From assembly GCF_020829495.1 (NCBI RefSeq), contig NZ_JAIVFQ010000001.1:124001-188000 (forward strand): 64,000 nt of DNA. Direction: 5' to 3'. The stretch comes from Nostoc favosum CHAB5714 (GTDB lineage: Bacteria > Cyanobacteriota > Cyanobacteriia > Cyanobacteriales > Nostocaceae). Below are positions 36,104-44,981 of the stretch, in pieces; positions within the stretch are counted from its first letter, which is position 1, and each line of letters starts with the position of its first letter. A program made the position numbers and the translations under genes. The notes under the pieces are model-generated. The model did not search any database and had not been told where the DNA came from. It was given only the letters and a program-made list of their open reading frames with translations.

Positions 36104-36586
36104 CTTGAATGAATTGTCTCTGTTTTCTAGATAAATTTCAGGTGCAGGCAGATTTATCTGCTAGTAACCTTGTGCGACTATTTAAACATTCACTAATTAT
36201 TAGTATTTTTGTATAGTTAGCCTATATTAACCTTACATTAAATTAATTCTCAGATTAGGCTATCTATCCCAAGATATAAATATTCAAAAGTCAACAGTCA
36301 ACGCTTAAGAGTTCTTTGATATCCTCTTCTCTCCCGGCTCCCCTGTTACCGCCATTCGCGTAGCGTCAGCCCCAACTCTTAGGGACGCTGCGCGAACGGG
36401 GAAGTCAAAAGTCAAAAATCAAAAGTCACGTATGCTTTAATTTTGGGCTTTCTGGCTGTAATGAAATGGTAGCGGTACTCCAACTCTTAGAGACGCTACG
36501 CGTTGCTTGCTTCACCGTAGGGGTACACAAAGAACCAGCAGGGTAGCCGCCGTTCCCACTTCTTTCTACTCCCTCTGCTCCATCTC
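36104..36586. repeat. Intergenic region with AAAAGTC strings and GC-rich repeat scraps
   Basis: From 36285 there are short 7-mer-like runs (GTCAAAAGTCAAAAATC), GC-rich scraps with GGGACGCTGCGCGAACG, and a ~50-bp stretch (about 36427-36475, TGCTTTAATTTTGGGCTTTC) that recurs at about 38590-38638 in the same orientation. No gene is supported. It separates the convergent 215-residue gene and PrsW-FHA gene. Confidence 0.75.
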
Positions 36587-37969
36587 TTATTTTGGGCCAA
36601 GAAATCGGGTAGCAAAATTTTGCGATCGCGTCGGTGATAGCACCCGTGCCTTGAGAATTGCTGCCATCAAAAAGGCGTAAGATAACACCCCAACAACTAC
36701 CAACAGCAAGGCATTAATTGATCCTGTAGCATTCCACAAAGCATGGAGCGCAGCAGCACTAAGATAACCAATAGAGAGAATTTGCCAACTTCTACTGGGT
36801 TTGAGAACAGCCAACCCAATAAAATAACCCAGGTAGCCACTATAAGCCATGTGTCCGGCTACAGAGCCTAAAATTCGCGGAATCAGCAGTTGCAAACCCG
36901 CCAGTTGACCAGCAGCGCCTATACCCACCTGTTGCGTGACATTTTGAGTAATATCTGGCACATATTGTCCGAGAGTTTCCAAGAGAGTGAAGCCCACAGC
37001 AGAAGCTGTTCCCAGAAGAATACCATCTAGAGGTTCCCAGACGCCTATGCGTTCCCGCCAAGGTGAAGACAAAATTCTCCCGATGGCAAATGCCCCTAGT
37101 ACAGGCAATGCCTTGAGTAATTCCTCCATCAAACCAGCGCCAAAAAACATCCGCACCAGCAACTCTGTGAAGGTGGTAGATTCTTGAGGTGAGGGCAAGT
37201 TTCCAGGCAGGACTGTACGAAACACGAAGATAAATAAATCCAACAACGGACTAAGCAAAATCAGCATCGTACCCAATGCCGCAGCCATTAGCACCCACCA
37301 AGGCTTTTGTTTGCCGCAAAGTTGGTAAACAAAATAGTAGGCAGCGAAGGCGATGTAAGTTGCGACGATAACTTGATTAGCTTGGGGCTGACCGACTGTA
37401 GCAAACATTAAAACTACAAAGATTACGGTCAGTATTCCCGGTACAAGGTAAGCTTTACGAGTTAAATCTTTACCAGTGGAAATAATTGGAAAAAGCTGGG
37501 TGAAGCTAACAGAATCTGGCTGCTTTAATTGCGTGTGGCTGTGGTAATTTGTCGCCGAAGGTAATGGTGTAACTTGGTTAACCGTCGTGGCTGGGGTGAG
37601 TAAGGTATACTCGTACTCAAAAACGTATTGCGGCCCATCAGCACCTAGAGAAATGCGATCGCCTGGGTGCAATTCCTGACATTCATACAAGCGTTGTCCA
37701 TTCAAATAAGTGCCATTAGCACTATTCAAATCACAAAGCACCCAACTGAATTTACTATCTGGCGATAGAGAGAGGGGGCGAACCACTGCATGACGACGAG
37801 ATACCATTCGGTACATCATGGCATCCAAGACAACTTGGCAGCTGGGGTCGCGTCCAATTACCATCTCTTTACTGGGGGGCAGGGAGTAGCGAGATTCTGA
37901 TCCAAAAGCTGCCCCATTACCAGACACTAGCCGCAGAAATGCATTATGTCTTGCGTGTTTGCCTGTCAT
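36587..37969 (-). CDS. FHA-domain PrsW-family intramembrane protease
   Basis: A 460-residue membrane protein. The N-terminal FHA domain (about 15-125) has MVIGRDPSCQVVLD, MVSRRHAVV and DLNSANGTYLNG. About eight hydrophobic segments follow from residue 175. FFGAGLMEELLKALPVLGAF near 275-294 has the EExxK signature of PrsW glutamic proteases, and HMAYSGYLGYFIG and ALHALWN carry the later conserved residues. PrsW proteases cleave membrane-bound anti-sigma factors. The FHA fusion would place the protease under Thr-phosphorylation control, in line with the PP2C and CHAT-FHA genes nearby, though it is convergent with them. Confidence 0.88.
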   Translation of the reverse strand: MTGKHARHNAFLRLVSGNGAAFGSESRYSLPPSKEMVIGRDPSCQVVLDAMMYRMVSRRHAVVRPLSLSPDSKFSWVLCDLNSANGTYLNGQRLYECQELHPGDRISLGADGPQYVFEYEYTLLTPATTVNQVTPLPSATNYHSHTQLKQPDSVSFTQLFPIISTGKDLTRKAYLVPGILTVIFVVLMFATVGQPQANQVIVATYIAFAAYYFVYQLCGKQKPWWVLMAAALGTMLILLSPLLDLFIFVFRTVLPGNLPSPQESTTFTELLVRMFFGAGLMEELLKALPVLGAFAIGRILSSPWRERIGVWEPLDGILLGTASAVGFTLLETLGQYVPDITQNVTQQVGIGAAGQLAGLQLLIPRILGSVAGHMAYSGYLGYFIGLAVLKPSRSWQILSIGYLSAAALHALWNATGSINALLLVVVGVLSYAFLMAAILKARVLSPTRSQNFATRFLGPK

Positions 37970-39094
37970 CGATAAGAAGTGCGTTTCTAAACTAATTCTT
38001 CACATAATTTGGCAGCAGGACTAACCTTAGCCACATTAACAGCAGCATTGCTAAATCCACTATAGCTTCACTTACTGCTAAGAAATTTAAATTTATAGAT
38101 GCAAAATTTCAAATTGTTTTACCTAATGTAAATAAGTATTCCATTTGCTGAGAGTTTATCCTAAAACTGGCTTGTTAGGCGGATAAATCAGATTGTATCG
38201 GTCGTGTACTCAAGACATCGTAACTGCAAATTAAACCCACGGCAATTTATCAAAAAATAGTATTTTTTACTGCATTTTGTTCTATTCAAAAAATATATAA
38301 TTTTCACTGGTCTTGTGTGAGCCAGTACGGTATTCTCGCAAAGGGAGAGGCAAGGACTGCAAGGCGGAAGTCAATCATGAGCCAGTGCGTTGCGCGGGTT
38401 AAGAGCGTTGTACCCCTCCGGGGATCTTGCTACGCGCAGCGTCTCCCCGAATCCCATTCGTGAGAGGCTAGCGCCTGCCGTAGGATGCCCGAACGCGAAT
38501 TTATGTTGAGCGGAGCCGAAACACAGCGTCTCCTGTCTTGAGAAGGGCTGTAGGGAGAAGCAACTGGCTCTCAAAAGTCAAAACTCACACATGCTTTAAT
38601 TTTGGGCTTTCTGGTTGTAATGAAATAGTAGGTTTATTTCCGCCGGACTGTGGCTTTTGCTAATGCGGCGCGTCTGGTAGAAAAGGAGGTTTCCACGCCA
38701 CTTGCTTTAGTTTCTTTGCAGCCATATTTTTGTTACCCTCACCTATTAGCCAATAGTTAATAGTGGTTTATAAAGTAAATATTAATTTAGAGTTAGCTAC
38801 GTTAAGCGTTAAGCTATGCGTAAATTTCTGATAGATTATATCAGGTTCGATTAAACACTTATAATATCTGTAGGTTGGGTTGAGGAACGAAACCCAACAT
38901 TTGATCCATGTTCATGTTGGGTTTCACTGCCGTTCAACCCAACCTACCAACCTACATTGATAGATTTTATTATAAGTAATCCGACGTACTTGATATTAGA
39001 GCATTAACTGTGCTGTAATGTATCATTTGAGAGCAGCAAGTTAACAAAGTGTAATGCATTCTACAGATTTTTTCTGTTAATGACTATTGGCTAA
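37970..39094. repeat. Long intergenic region with several repeat elements
   Basis: About 38340-38580 is GC-rich and contains GCCAGTGCGTTGCGCGGGTT and GCTACGCGCAGCGTCTCC, a common Nostoc repeat; the minus-strand frame there is not a gene. 38588-38640 repeats the ~50-bp stretch of 36427. 38870-38947 is a palindromic element with ends GTAGGTTGGGTTGAGG and complement, like 2721-2794. The rest is AT-rich, with no gene. Confidence 0.75.
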
Positions 39095-39547
39095 TTAAAC
39101 CAGATTAAATTCTGCGATCGCTCTGTTAAAGTTTTTGTTTTCATGTCCCGGGCGGCTGAGTTTAATCAAGGCAAAACGCTGTAAGGGCGTTAAACCTGCC
39201 CAATGTTGCTGTGTCAGGGTTACACCTATTTCTTGAGCTTTTTCCTGGATGCTGGCTGGTAGAGTGGCAGAGTCTAGCCATGCGGGATGAGGCTCGATGG
39301 GCAATTTTGTAGCTGGTAGACCCGTGCGCTGTAGAATTAATTGCTGGATATGCTCGCGGTAAGACTGAATTTCTGTTTCTGTAGTGCAAGGTAATTCGAC
39401 TAAAGCTTGACGCTCGGCTGTAGTCATTTGATTCCAATCAGACAATTTTAGCTTAATGCCACAAGTATCTAATTTACAACGCACCTGCATGGGGATACAG
39501 CGCAGGGAATCAACAAAGTCTGCTTCAAATTCAAAGAAATCTGTCAT
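39095..39547 (-). CDS. Nitrate reductase associated protein family (Nitr_red_assoc)
   Basis: A 150-residue soluble protein of the family found beside narB in cyanobacteria. FEFEADFVDSLRCIPMQVRC opens it, GIKLKLSDWNQMTTAERQAL is a helical repeat-like unit, and QHWAGLTPLQRFALIKLSRP the second, similar unit, so the protein looks like a tandem duplication. It is in the same direction as narB with the PsiE-like gene between them. Its role in nitrate reductase maturation or activity is implied by context only; no catalytic motif is present. Confidence 0.85.
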   Translation of the reverse strand: MTDFFEFEADFVDSLRCIPMQVRCKLDTCGIKLKLSDWNQMTTAERQALVELPCTTETEIQSYREHIQQLILQRTGLPATKLPIEPHPAWLDSATLPASIQEKAQEIGVTLTQQHWAGLTPLQRFALIKLSRPGHENKNFNRAIAEFNLV

Positions 39548-39630
39548 AAGAAAGTATTCAAAATTAAAGGTTTTTAACCATCAATGAACGGTGCGTTACG
39601 CCTAAATTGTATGCCAGATATCTTTAATTT

Positions 39631-40098
39631 TTAACGGGTATTTTTGGCATTACTGAGACGAATTATCAAATAACTAATTGACAGTGCCAGAATAGCAATT
39701 CCTAAACCAATTATATCAATACCTCCAACTTTTTCTAAGTCAAGAATAATAATTTTTCTGGCAACAGCAATTAAAGATGTGACAATAACTAATTCAACTT
39801 GAAAAACGTGTTTTCGTAAATAAGCTGTGATATTTTCTAAAATTTCTAAAGCAATTAAAATATTCAAAAATAGACCAAAAATTTTATACAGGGTTGTGTT
39901 AAACTTTGCATAAGGCGCTGTAAATAACTCTTTAAGAATAAATACTCCCAAATCGGCGATCGCTACCAAAATTACGATGACCATAAAAATAGATAGAACT
40001 TTAGAAACTATCACTTCTATGTTTTCAATGATGTGCATGAAGTTCTCATCTTTGGTAGCTTCTAGAATTCGCCTCATTAACTTTTTCATCTGCTGCAC
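39631..40098 (-). CDS. PsiE-family (phosphate-starvation-inducible) membrane protein
   Basis: A 155-residue membrane protein with four hydrophobic segments (about 30-53, 72-90, 100-118 and 125-145). LSIFMVIVILVAIADLGVFI, ILIALEILENITAYL, VELVIVTSLIAVARKIIILD and LGIAILALSISYLIIRL match the PsiE pattern, including the conserved ARKII segment. Function is poorly known in the family. It stands between narB and the nitrate-reductase-associated gene, same strand. Confidence 0.82.
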   Translation of the reverse strand: MQQMKKLMRRILEATKDENFMHIIENIEVIVSKVLSIFMVIVILVAIADLGVFILKELFTAPYAKFNTTLYKIFGLFLNILIALEILENITAYLRKHVFQVELVIVTSLIAVARKIIILDLEKVGGIDIIGLGIAILALSISYLIIRLSNAKNTR

Positions 40099-40450
40099 CC
40101 GATTTTTAAATAAAATAAAATCCCATAGATAAATCTAGAGGATTAAAGTAATTCATAATTCGTAATGACGCTCCTGCGGACGCTCGTTCCTCGCTACCGC
40201 TTCGCTAACGCTAACGCTGCGCTAACGTAATTCGTAATTCAGTTTTGCAACTCTTAGACATATCAAACAACTTACCATTTACGCTTGTCAAACCTCTTGT
40301 TACTAGAGATTTTGACCCTTTAGATATAGTAATTGGTATGGGTCAATAGTAGAGAGCTATAAAAAATGATAATCACTATTGGCTTTTGATTATTGACTAA
40401 ATTACCTATTAGTGATTATTAATTACCTCTTGAGCGGTACACTTAGGAGC
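40099..40450. terminator. Region downstream of narB with an inverted repeat
   Basis: ATAATCACTA (40369-40378) and TAGTGATTAT (40410-40419) form a 10-bp inverted repeat with a 31-nt loop, 30-80 bp past the narB stop, a possible weak terminator. 40150-40245 is GTAATTC heptamer sequence split by a GC-rich insert (CGCTCCTGCGGACGCTCG), a nested repeat. Confidence 0.5.
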
Positions 40451-42721
40451 TTACCATTGTGAGGACTGGAGTTGATAATCTTTGACTGTAACTTCCACAG
40501 ATATTGGTATCAGCTGCACAGCACAGGCTTTTAATTCTGGTTGCAGCGAATCGGGGCAAGATTCTGGATGGGTTAGGGCGTTGGCTTCGGCATTATCTGC
40601 CCACAGTGAACCCCAGTGCATGGGGACAAAAACTGTACCAGGCGCGATCGCTTTTGTCACTTTAGCAGGAAACTTAGCTTTACCCCGCCGCGATCGCACT
40701 TCTACATACATACTATCTACAATACCTAACCGAGCAGCATCACGGGGATGAATTTCGATAAACGGTTCGGGATGCATTTTACAAATTTTTTCAATTCGCC
40801 CGGTGCGTGTCTGGGTATGCCAGTGTCCGTAAAGTCTTCCATTAGTTAGCACAAAAGGATAATCTGGGTCTGGTGGTTCTGCCAGTCCCTTTGAGTAATA
40901 TGCGCCAAATCGAGCGCGTCCATCAGGGGTGTGGAAGCGGAGATTGGTGTAAAGGCGTTTGGGATGAGGAGGATGAGGGGGATGAGGAGGATGAGGGAGA
41001 AGTTTTGCCCCCTTATCTCCCTCATCTCCCTTATCTCCCTTATCTCCCTCATCTTCCCCACTCCCCTCTTCTGGATGAGGCCATTGAGTCGGGCCTTGTG
41101 CTTGTAATTGTGCGTGACTGATACCCGTCATATCGCAGGGACGAGTTTTAGTTAGTTTGGCAAACTCAGCATAAACTTCGGCGGAATTAGCAAAGGCAAA
41201 CTCTTTCTCAAAACCTAATCTACGTCCAACTTCGGCGAAAATTTCCCAATCGGCTTTAGCTTCTCTTGGCGGTTGGCGAAATGCTTGACATAAAGTTACC
41301 ACCCGTTCAGAGTTTGTCATCACACCAGTTTTTTCACCCCACTGGGCTGCTGGTAACAGAACATGAGCGTAAGCAGAGGTTTCTGTAGGATAATATGCGT
41401 CTTGGTAAATAGTGAAAGGCGATCGCAACAACGCCTTTTTAGTTCGCTCCAAATCTGGCATACTTACAGCTGGGTTGGTAGCCGCAATCCACAGTAACTC
41501 TACAGCGCCATTTTCTAACCCAGTAATCATGTCCCAAGCAGTCAAACCGGGATTGGGCGAAATCTGTCCTGGCTTAAGTCCCCAAAACTGCTCAACTTCT
41601 GCACGGTGCTGAGGATTTTTCACCACCCGATAACCTGGTAATAAATGCGCCAAACCTCCGGCTTCCCGTCCTCCCATTGCATTTGGCTGACCAGTGAGGG
41701 AAAAAGGCCCAGCCCCAGGTTTGCCAATCTGTCCAGTCATCAGGTGCAGGTTAATGATAGTTCTTACCTTAGCCGTCCCTTCTGAAGATTGATTCACACC
41801 CATTGACCACAAAGACAGTACCCGCTCTGATTCACCCCAGTAGCGAGCTGCTGTTTCTAAATCTTCAATGCTGATTCCACATTGACGAGCCACCACTTCT
41901 GGCGGATAGTGCCGAATCACTTCAGCATAAGCCGGAAAGTTACTGGTGCAGTCGTCCATGAACATCGTATCAATGTAGTTCCAGCGCATCAACAAGTGGG
42001 CGATGCCGTTTAACAAGTCGATATCTGTACCGGGACGAATCGCTAAATGCAAGTCAGCAGCTTCTGCGGTTGGCGTGCGACGGGGATCAACCACAATCAT
42101 TTTGACTTTGCGGTTCTTTTTGTGATACTTTTCCAGTCGGTTGAAAACGATGGGGTGACATTCGGCTGTATTAGTACCAATTAAAAATGCACAGTCGGTT
42201 AACTCCAAGTCATCGTAACAGCAGGGCGGGCCATCTGAGCCAAAGCTTTGAATGTAGCCAGCCACTGCACTAGACATACATAAGCGAGAGTTGGCATCAA
42301 AATTATTAGTACCCAGACAGCCTTTCATCAGTTTCTGGGCTATGTAATAATCCTCAGTTTGAAACTGGCCGGAACCATACATACATAAGGCTTCTGGGCC
42401 TTGGGTGAAGCGTACTGTTTGAATGCGCTTTGTGATGATATTAAAGGCTTCATCCCAACTAACGCGCCGAAACTCTTGATCTAAGGAGTCTCGCACCATT
42501 GGGTAATGTAATCTATTTTTATCTAAAGATTCTGCGATCGTTGCGCCTTTGACACAAACCATTCCTTGGCTGGATGGATGGGCTTTATCGCCGCGCACTC
42601 GCCAAGTTGGATTTCCTTGGCTATCTCGATTAGTTGCTTTGTTATGTTGGGCTGGGGGTGAAACTTCTAGTCCACAGCCAACACCACAGTAGGGACAAAG
42701 GGTTTTGGTAAATTCACTCAT
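40451..42721 (-). CDS. narB: Ferredoxin-nitrate reductase
   Basis: A 756-residue molybdopterin enzyme reducing nitrate to nitrite with ferredoxin. The N-terminal 4Fe-4S site is [12 protein letters not shown] at residues 9-20 with the later Cys in [40 protein letters not shown], the Mo-cofactor segments and the C-terminal [18 protein letters not shown] are typical. An in-frame repeat insert lies at about residues 546-583 ([16 protein letters not shown] and [13 protein letters not shown]), making the protein longer than the usual ~730. It sits in a surface linker before the last domain. It is the third gene of nirA-nrtP-narB. Confidence 0.95.
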   Translation of the reverse strand: MSEFTKTLCPYCGVGCGLEVSPPAQHNKATNRDSQGNPTWRVRGDKAHPSSQGMVCVKGATIAESLDKNRLHYPMVRDSLDQEFRRVSWDEAFNIITKRIQTVRFTQGPEALCMYGSGQFQTEDYYIAQKLMKGCLGTNNFDANSRLCMSSAVAGYIQSFGSDGPPCCYDDLELTDCAFLIGTNTAECHPIVFNRLEKYHKKNRKVKMIVVDPRRTPTAEAADLHLAIRPGTDIDLLNGIAHLLMRWNYIDTMFMDDCTSNFPAYAEVIRHYPPEVVARQCGISIEDLETAARYWGESERVLSLWSMGVNQSSEGTAKVRTIINLHLMTGQIGKPGAGPFSLTGQPNAMGGREAGGLAHLLPGYRVVKNPQHRAEVEQFWGLKPGQISPNPGLTAWDMITGLENGAVELLWIAATNPAVSMPDLERTKKALLRSPFTIYQDAYYPTETSAYAHVLLPAAQWGEKTGVMTNSERVVTLCQAFRQPPREAKADWEIFAEVGRRLGFEKEFAFANSAEVYAEFAKLTKTRPCDMTGISHAQLQAQGPTQWPHPEEGSGEDEGDKGDKGDEGDKGAKLLPHPPHPPHPPHPKRLYTNLRFHTPDGRARFGAYYSKGLAEPPDPDYPFVLTNGRLYGHWHTQTRTGRIEKICKMHPEPFIEIHPRDAARLGIVDSMYVEVRSRRGKAKFPAKVTKAIAPGTVFVPMHWGSLWADNAEANALTHPESCPDSLQPELKACAVQLIPISVEVTVKDYQLQSSQW

Positions 42722-43185
42722 GGCTATTGTACAATTTTGTTATTTTGATTGTGCAACCTCAGATGTAGCGGCAGTTTGAGGAATTTGTGTGTTATGCATA
42801 AACTCTTTAAAACTCTTATTCCTTTGTGTCCTTTGCGTGCTTTGCGGTTCGTTTTTTCATAAATTTGCGTAAGTTCTGTCGATGTGGTTTATTGAAATTC
42901 TTTTTGTTACGAACCGCAGAGAGCATTCAAAATTTTGAATTTCCCTATTATTCTGCCTGAAGATAGGAATAAGAGAATGAGTAAACGAACCGCAAAGGAC
43001 GCGAAGAACGCAAAGGGAAGAATGTTAGAAAGGGTTTTCGCATCAGTTCTATGAATTTTTTCAAATTTTTAGCATAGAGAGAATAAAAACGGAGTTTTAT
43101 GAATTAAGACTGTTAGAGAAGGATGAAGTGTAAAGTTCCCTAATTCAGATTTGATGGTGATTTTTTGACTTCATCCTTTAGTTGA
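42722..43185. repeat. narB-nrtP intergenic region with AACCGCAAAGG repeats
   Basis: The 464-bp gap has three copies of the GAACCGCAAAGGACGC motif in both directions (about 42835-42855 reverse, 42908, 42984) and a partial MITE end (GCGTAAGTTCT, near 42862). I see no second promoter, no NtcA box and no gene. The gap is long for an operon, so an internal promoter or processing site is possible. Confidence 0.6.
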
Positions 43186-44688
43186 TTATTCTTTAGTTAA
43201 GAAGATAGGGTTTTTAGTTGGGGTTTCTGGTAATTCACCTTCAGATGCGGCGGCAAAGGAACCTTTTGGTTCTTTGAGGAAGAAGGCGCACATGAAAGCA
43301 CAGACTAAAGCAGCTATACCCATTGTGCTAAATAGTGTTGGAGCGTCGGTTAAGCTAAAAATTGTCAGGTAAACTACGCCGCCAAAATTACCGTAAGCTC
43401 CCACATTACCGGCAATTTGTCCAGTGGCTTCTTTTTTAATTAGGGGTACGATGCTGTAGGTTGCACCGCAGCCAGCTTGGGCAAAGTAGGCGGCAAACAT
43501 TGTAACTGCGATCGCTAGCGGAATCGGCCAGCTACTACTAATAAAATGTGCAATCAAATAACTAATACCAATGCCGACACTGATAATTGTCATTGTCCAT
43601 TTACGGGAGCTAAATTTATCAGAAATTAAGCCACCACTGGGACGAGAAACCAAATTTAAGAATGGATAGGTAGCAGCAATCATCGCAGCGACAACATGCT
43701 CTAAAGCAAAAGTTTTTTCAAAGAATGCTGGAAGCATGGAAACAACTGCTAGTTCGCTGCCAAAGTTAGTTATGTAAGTGAATTCGAGTAAGGCTACTTG
43801 ACCAAATTGAAAGCGTTCAGATGGAGCGTAAGTTTTTTTACCAGTTAGAAGTTCTCGGTTTACCTGCCAAGCTTGGTAACTTTGGTAAGCAAACAATCCT
43901 GCTAATAGCAACCAAGCCAGATACATTTGGCTCAAAGTTAGGAAGTGAATGTTCTTTTGTTCTAAGCGCCAAGCTAATAAACCTAGAGCGAAAATTAAAC
44001 CAAAATTCGAGACAATCATCGCCCAGAAGCTTTTAATACTGGTGACTTCTAGAGAACCATTTTTCTTAGGTTTCTTGTAGACTTTGCCAGTGGGTGTGTC
44101 TTGAACGCTGTTGTAATAAATTACGCCGTAGATGGCTGTAATGATCCCTGTAAGTGCGATCGCAAACCGCCAGTTAGAAGCACCACCAGCGAAAAAGCTA
44201 GTAGAAACTGCAAGTATCGGCAAGGCAAATTCTGCGCCAAAAGCCCCAAAGTTACCCCAACCGCCATAAATGCCTTGGGCAATTCCCATCTCTTTCGGCT
44301 GGAACCATTCCGCCACCATGCGGATACCTATGACAAACCCAGATCCGACAATTCCCATCAGCAAACGACTGATGACTAGTTGATTAAAATCTTGCGCTAG
44401 CGCCGTCGCCAAACAAGGAACAAGCGCAAACATCAGCAGGATTGAGTAGGTGATTCTGGGGCCAAAACGATCCAGAAGCATCCCAATAATTAGCCGGGCG
44501 GGAATTGTGAGAGCAAGGTTACAGATACCCAAAGTTTTGATTTGCTCTGGTGCTAAATTTAGCTCTTTGCCAATGGTTGTAGCGAAGGGAGCAAAGTTAA
44601 ACCAACAGACAAAGGTGAGAAAGAAAGCAAACCAAGTTTGATGTAAGATGCGGTAGCGATCGCTAAATGAAAATAAGTTTTTAAGCAT
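43186..44688 (-). CDS. nrtP: Nitrate/nitrite permease, major facilitator superfamily (NrtP/NarK)
   Basis: A 500-residue MFS transporter with twelve hydrophobic segments that takes up nitrate and nitrite across the plasma membrane. LTFVCWFNFAPFATTIGKEL near residue 24-43 and the nitrate-signature regions GWGNFGAFGAEFALPIL and GNVGAYGNFGGVVYLTIF are conserved. The loop between TM6 and TM7 is longer than in E. coli NarK, as in cyanobacterial NrtP. It lies between nirA and narB. Use of NrtP instead of the ABC system NrtABCD is the arrangement of Nostoc punctiforme and relatives. Confidence 0.95.
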   Translation of the reverse strand: MLKNLFSFSDRYRILHQTWFAFFLTFVCWFNFAPFATTIGKELNLAPEQIKTLGICNLALTIPARLIIGMLLDRFGPRITYSILLMFALVPCLATALAQDFNQLVISRLLMGIVGSGFVIGIRMVAEWFQPKEMGIAQGIYGGWGNFGAFGAEFALPILAVSTSFFAGGASNWRFAIALTGIITAIYGVIYYNSVQDTPTGKVYKKPKKNGSLEVTSIKSFWAMIVSNFGLIFALGLLAWRLEQKNIHFLTLSQMYLAWLLLAGLFAYQSYQAWQVNRELLTGKKTYAPSERFQFGQVALLEFTYITNFGSELAVVSMLPAFFEKTFALEHVVAAMIAATYPFLNLVSRPSGGLISDKFSSRKWTMTIISVGIGISYLIAHFISSSWPIPLAIAVTMFAAYFAQAGCGATYSIVPLIKKEATGQIAGNVGAYGNFGGVVYLTIFSLTDAPTLFSTMGIAALVCAFMCAFFLKEPKGSFAAASEGELPETPTKNPIFLTKE

Positions 44689-44736
44689 TCCAATCTTTCT
44701 AATTGAATAAAATACGGTGAAGAGGTAGGAGAAGAT

Positions 44737-44946
44737 GAGCCTTTAAGGTCGAAGCTTAAGCCTTTAAGGTCGAAGCTTAAGCCTTTAAGTTCAAAGGTTA
44801 AGCCTTTAAGTTCAAAGGTTAAGCCTTTAAGTTCAAAGGTTAAGCCTTTAAGTTCAAAGGTTAAGCCTTTAAGTTCAAAGGTTAAGCCTTTAAGTTCAAA
44901 GGTTAAGCCTTTAAGTTCAAAGGTTAAGCCTTGAAGTTTGAAGTAT
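44737..44946. repeat. Ten-copy 21-bp tandem repeat between nirA and nrtP
   Basis: The unit AAGCCTTTAAGTTCAAAGG (plus TT) repeats exactly every 21 bp from 44737 to 44946. Copies 1-2 have GGTCGAAGCTT in place of GTTCAAAGGTT, copies 3-9 are identical, and copy 10 is divergent. The near-identity of seven units shows recent expansion. It lies within the nirA-nrtP transcript region. Confidence 0.95.
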
Positions 44947-44981
44947 GAGTTTTACCCAATGCTGAATACCCCCGATAAGTA

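Noticed and set aside
38371..38574. 67-residue frame on minus in the GC-rich stretch
   Set aside because: The stretch is a dispersed Nostoc repeat with palindromic GCGCAGCGTCTCC parts; no protein family resemblance.
40846..41121. Frames in other phases inside narB
   Set aside because: They come from the heptamer/9-mer repeat insert in narB; the narB frame itself is continuous across it.
44737..44946. CRISPR array
   Set aside because: The units are contiguous 21-mers without unique spacers, and there is no cas gene in the window. The same applies to 9828-10060 and 19798-19975.
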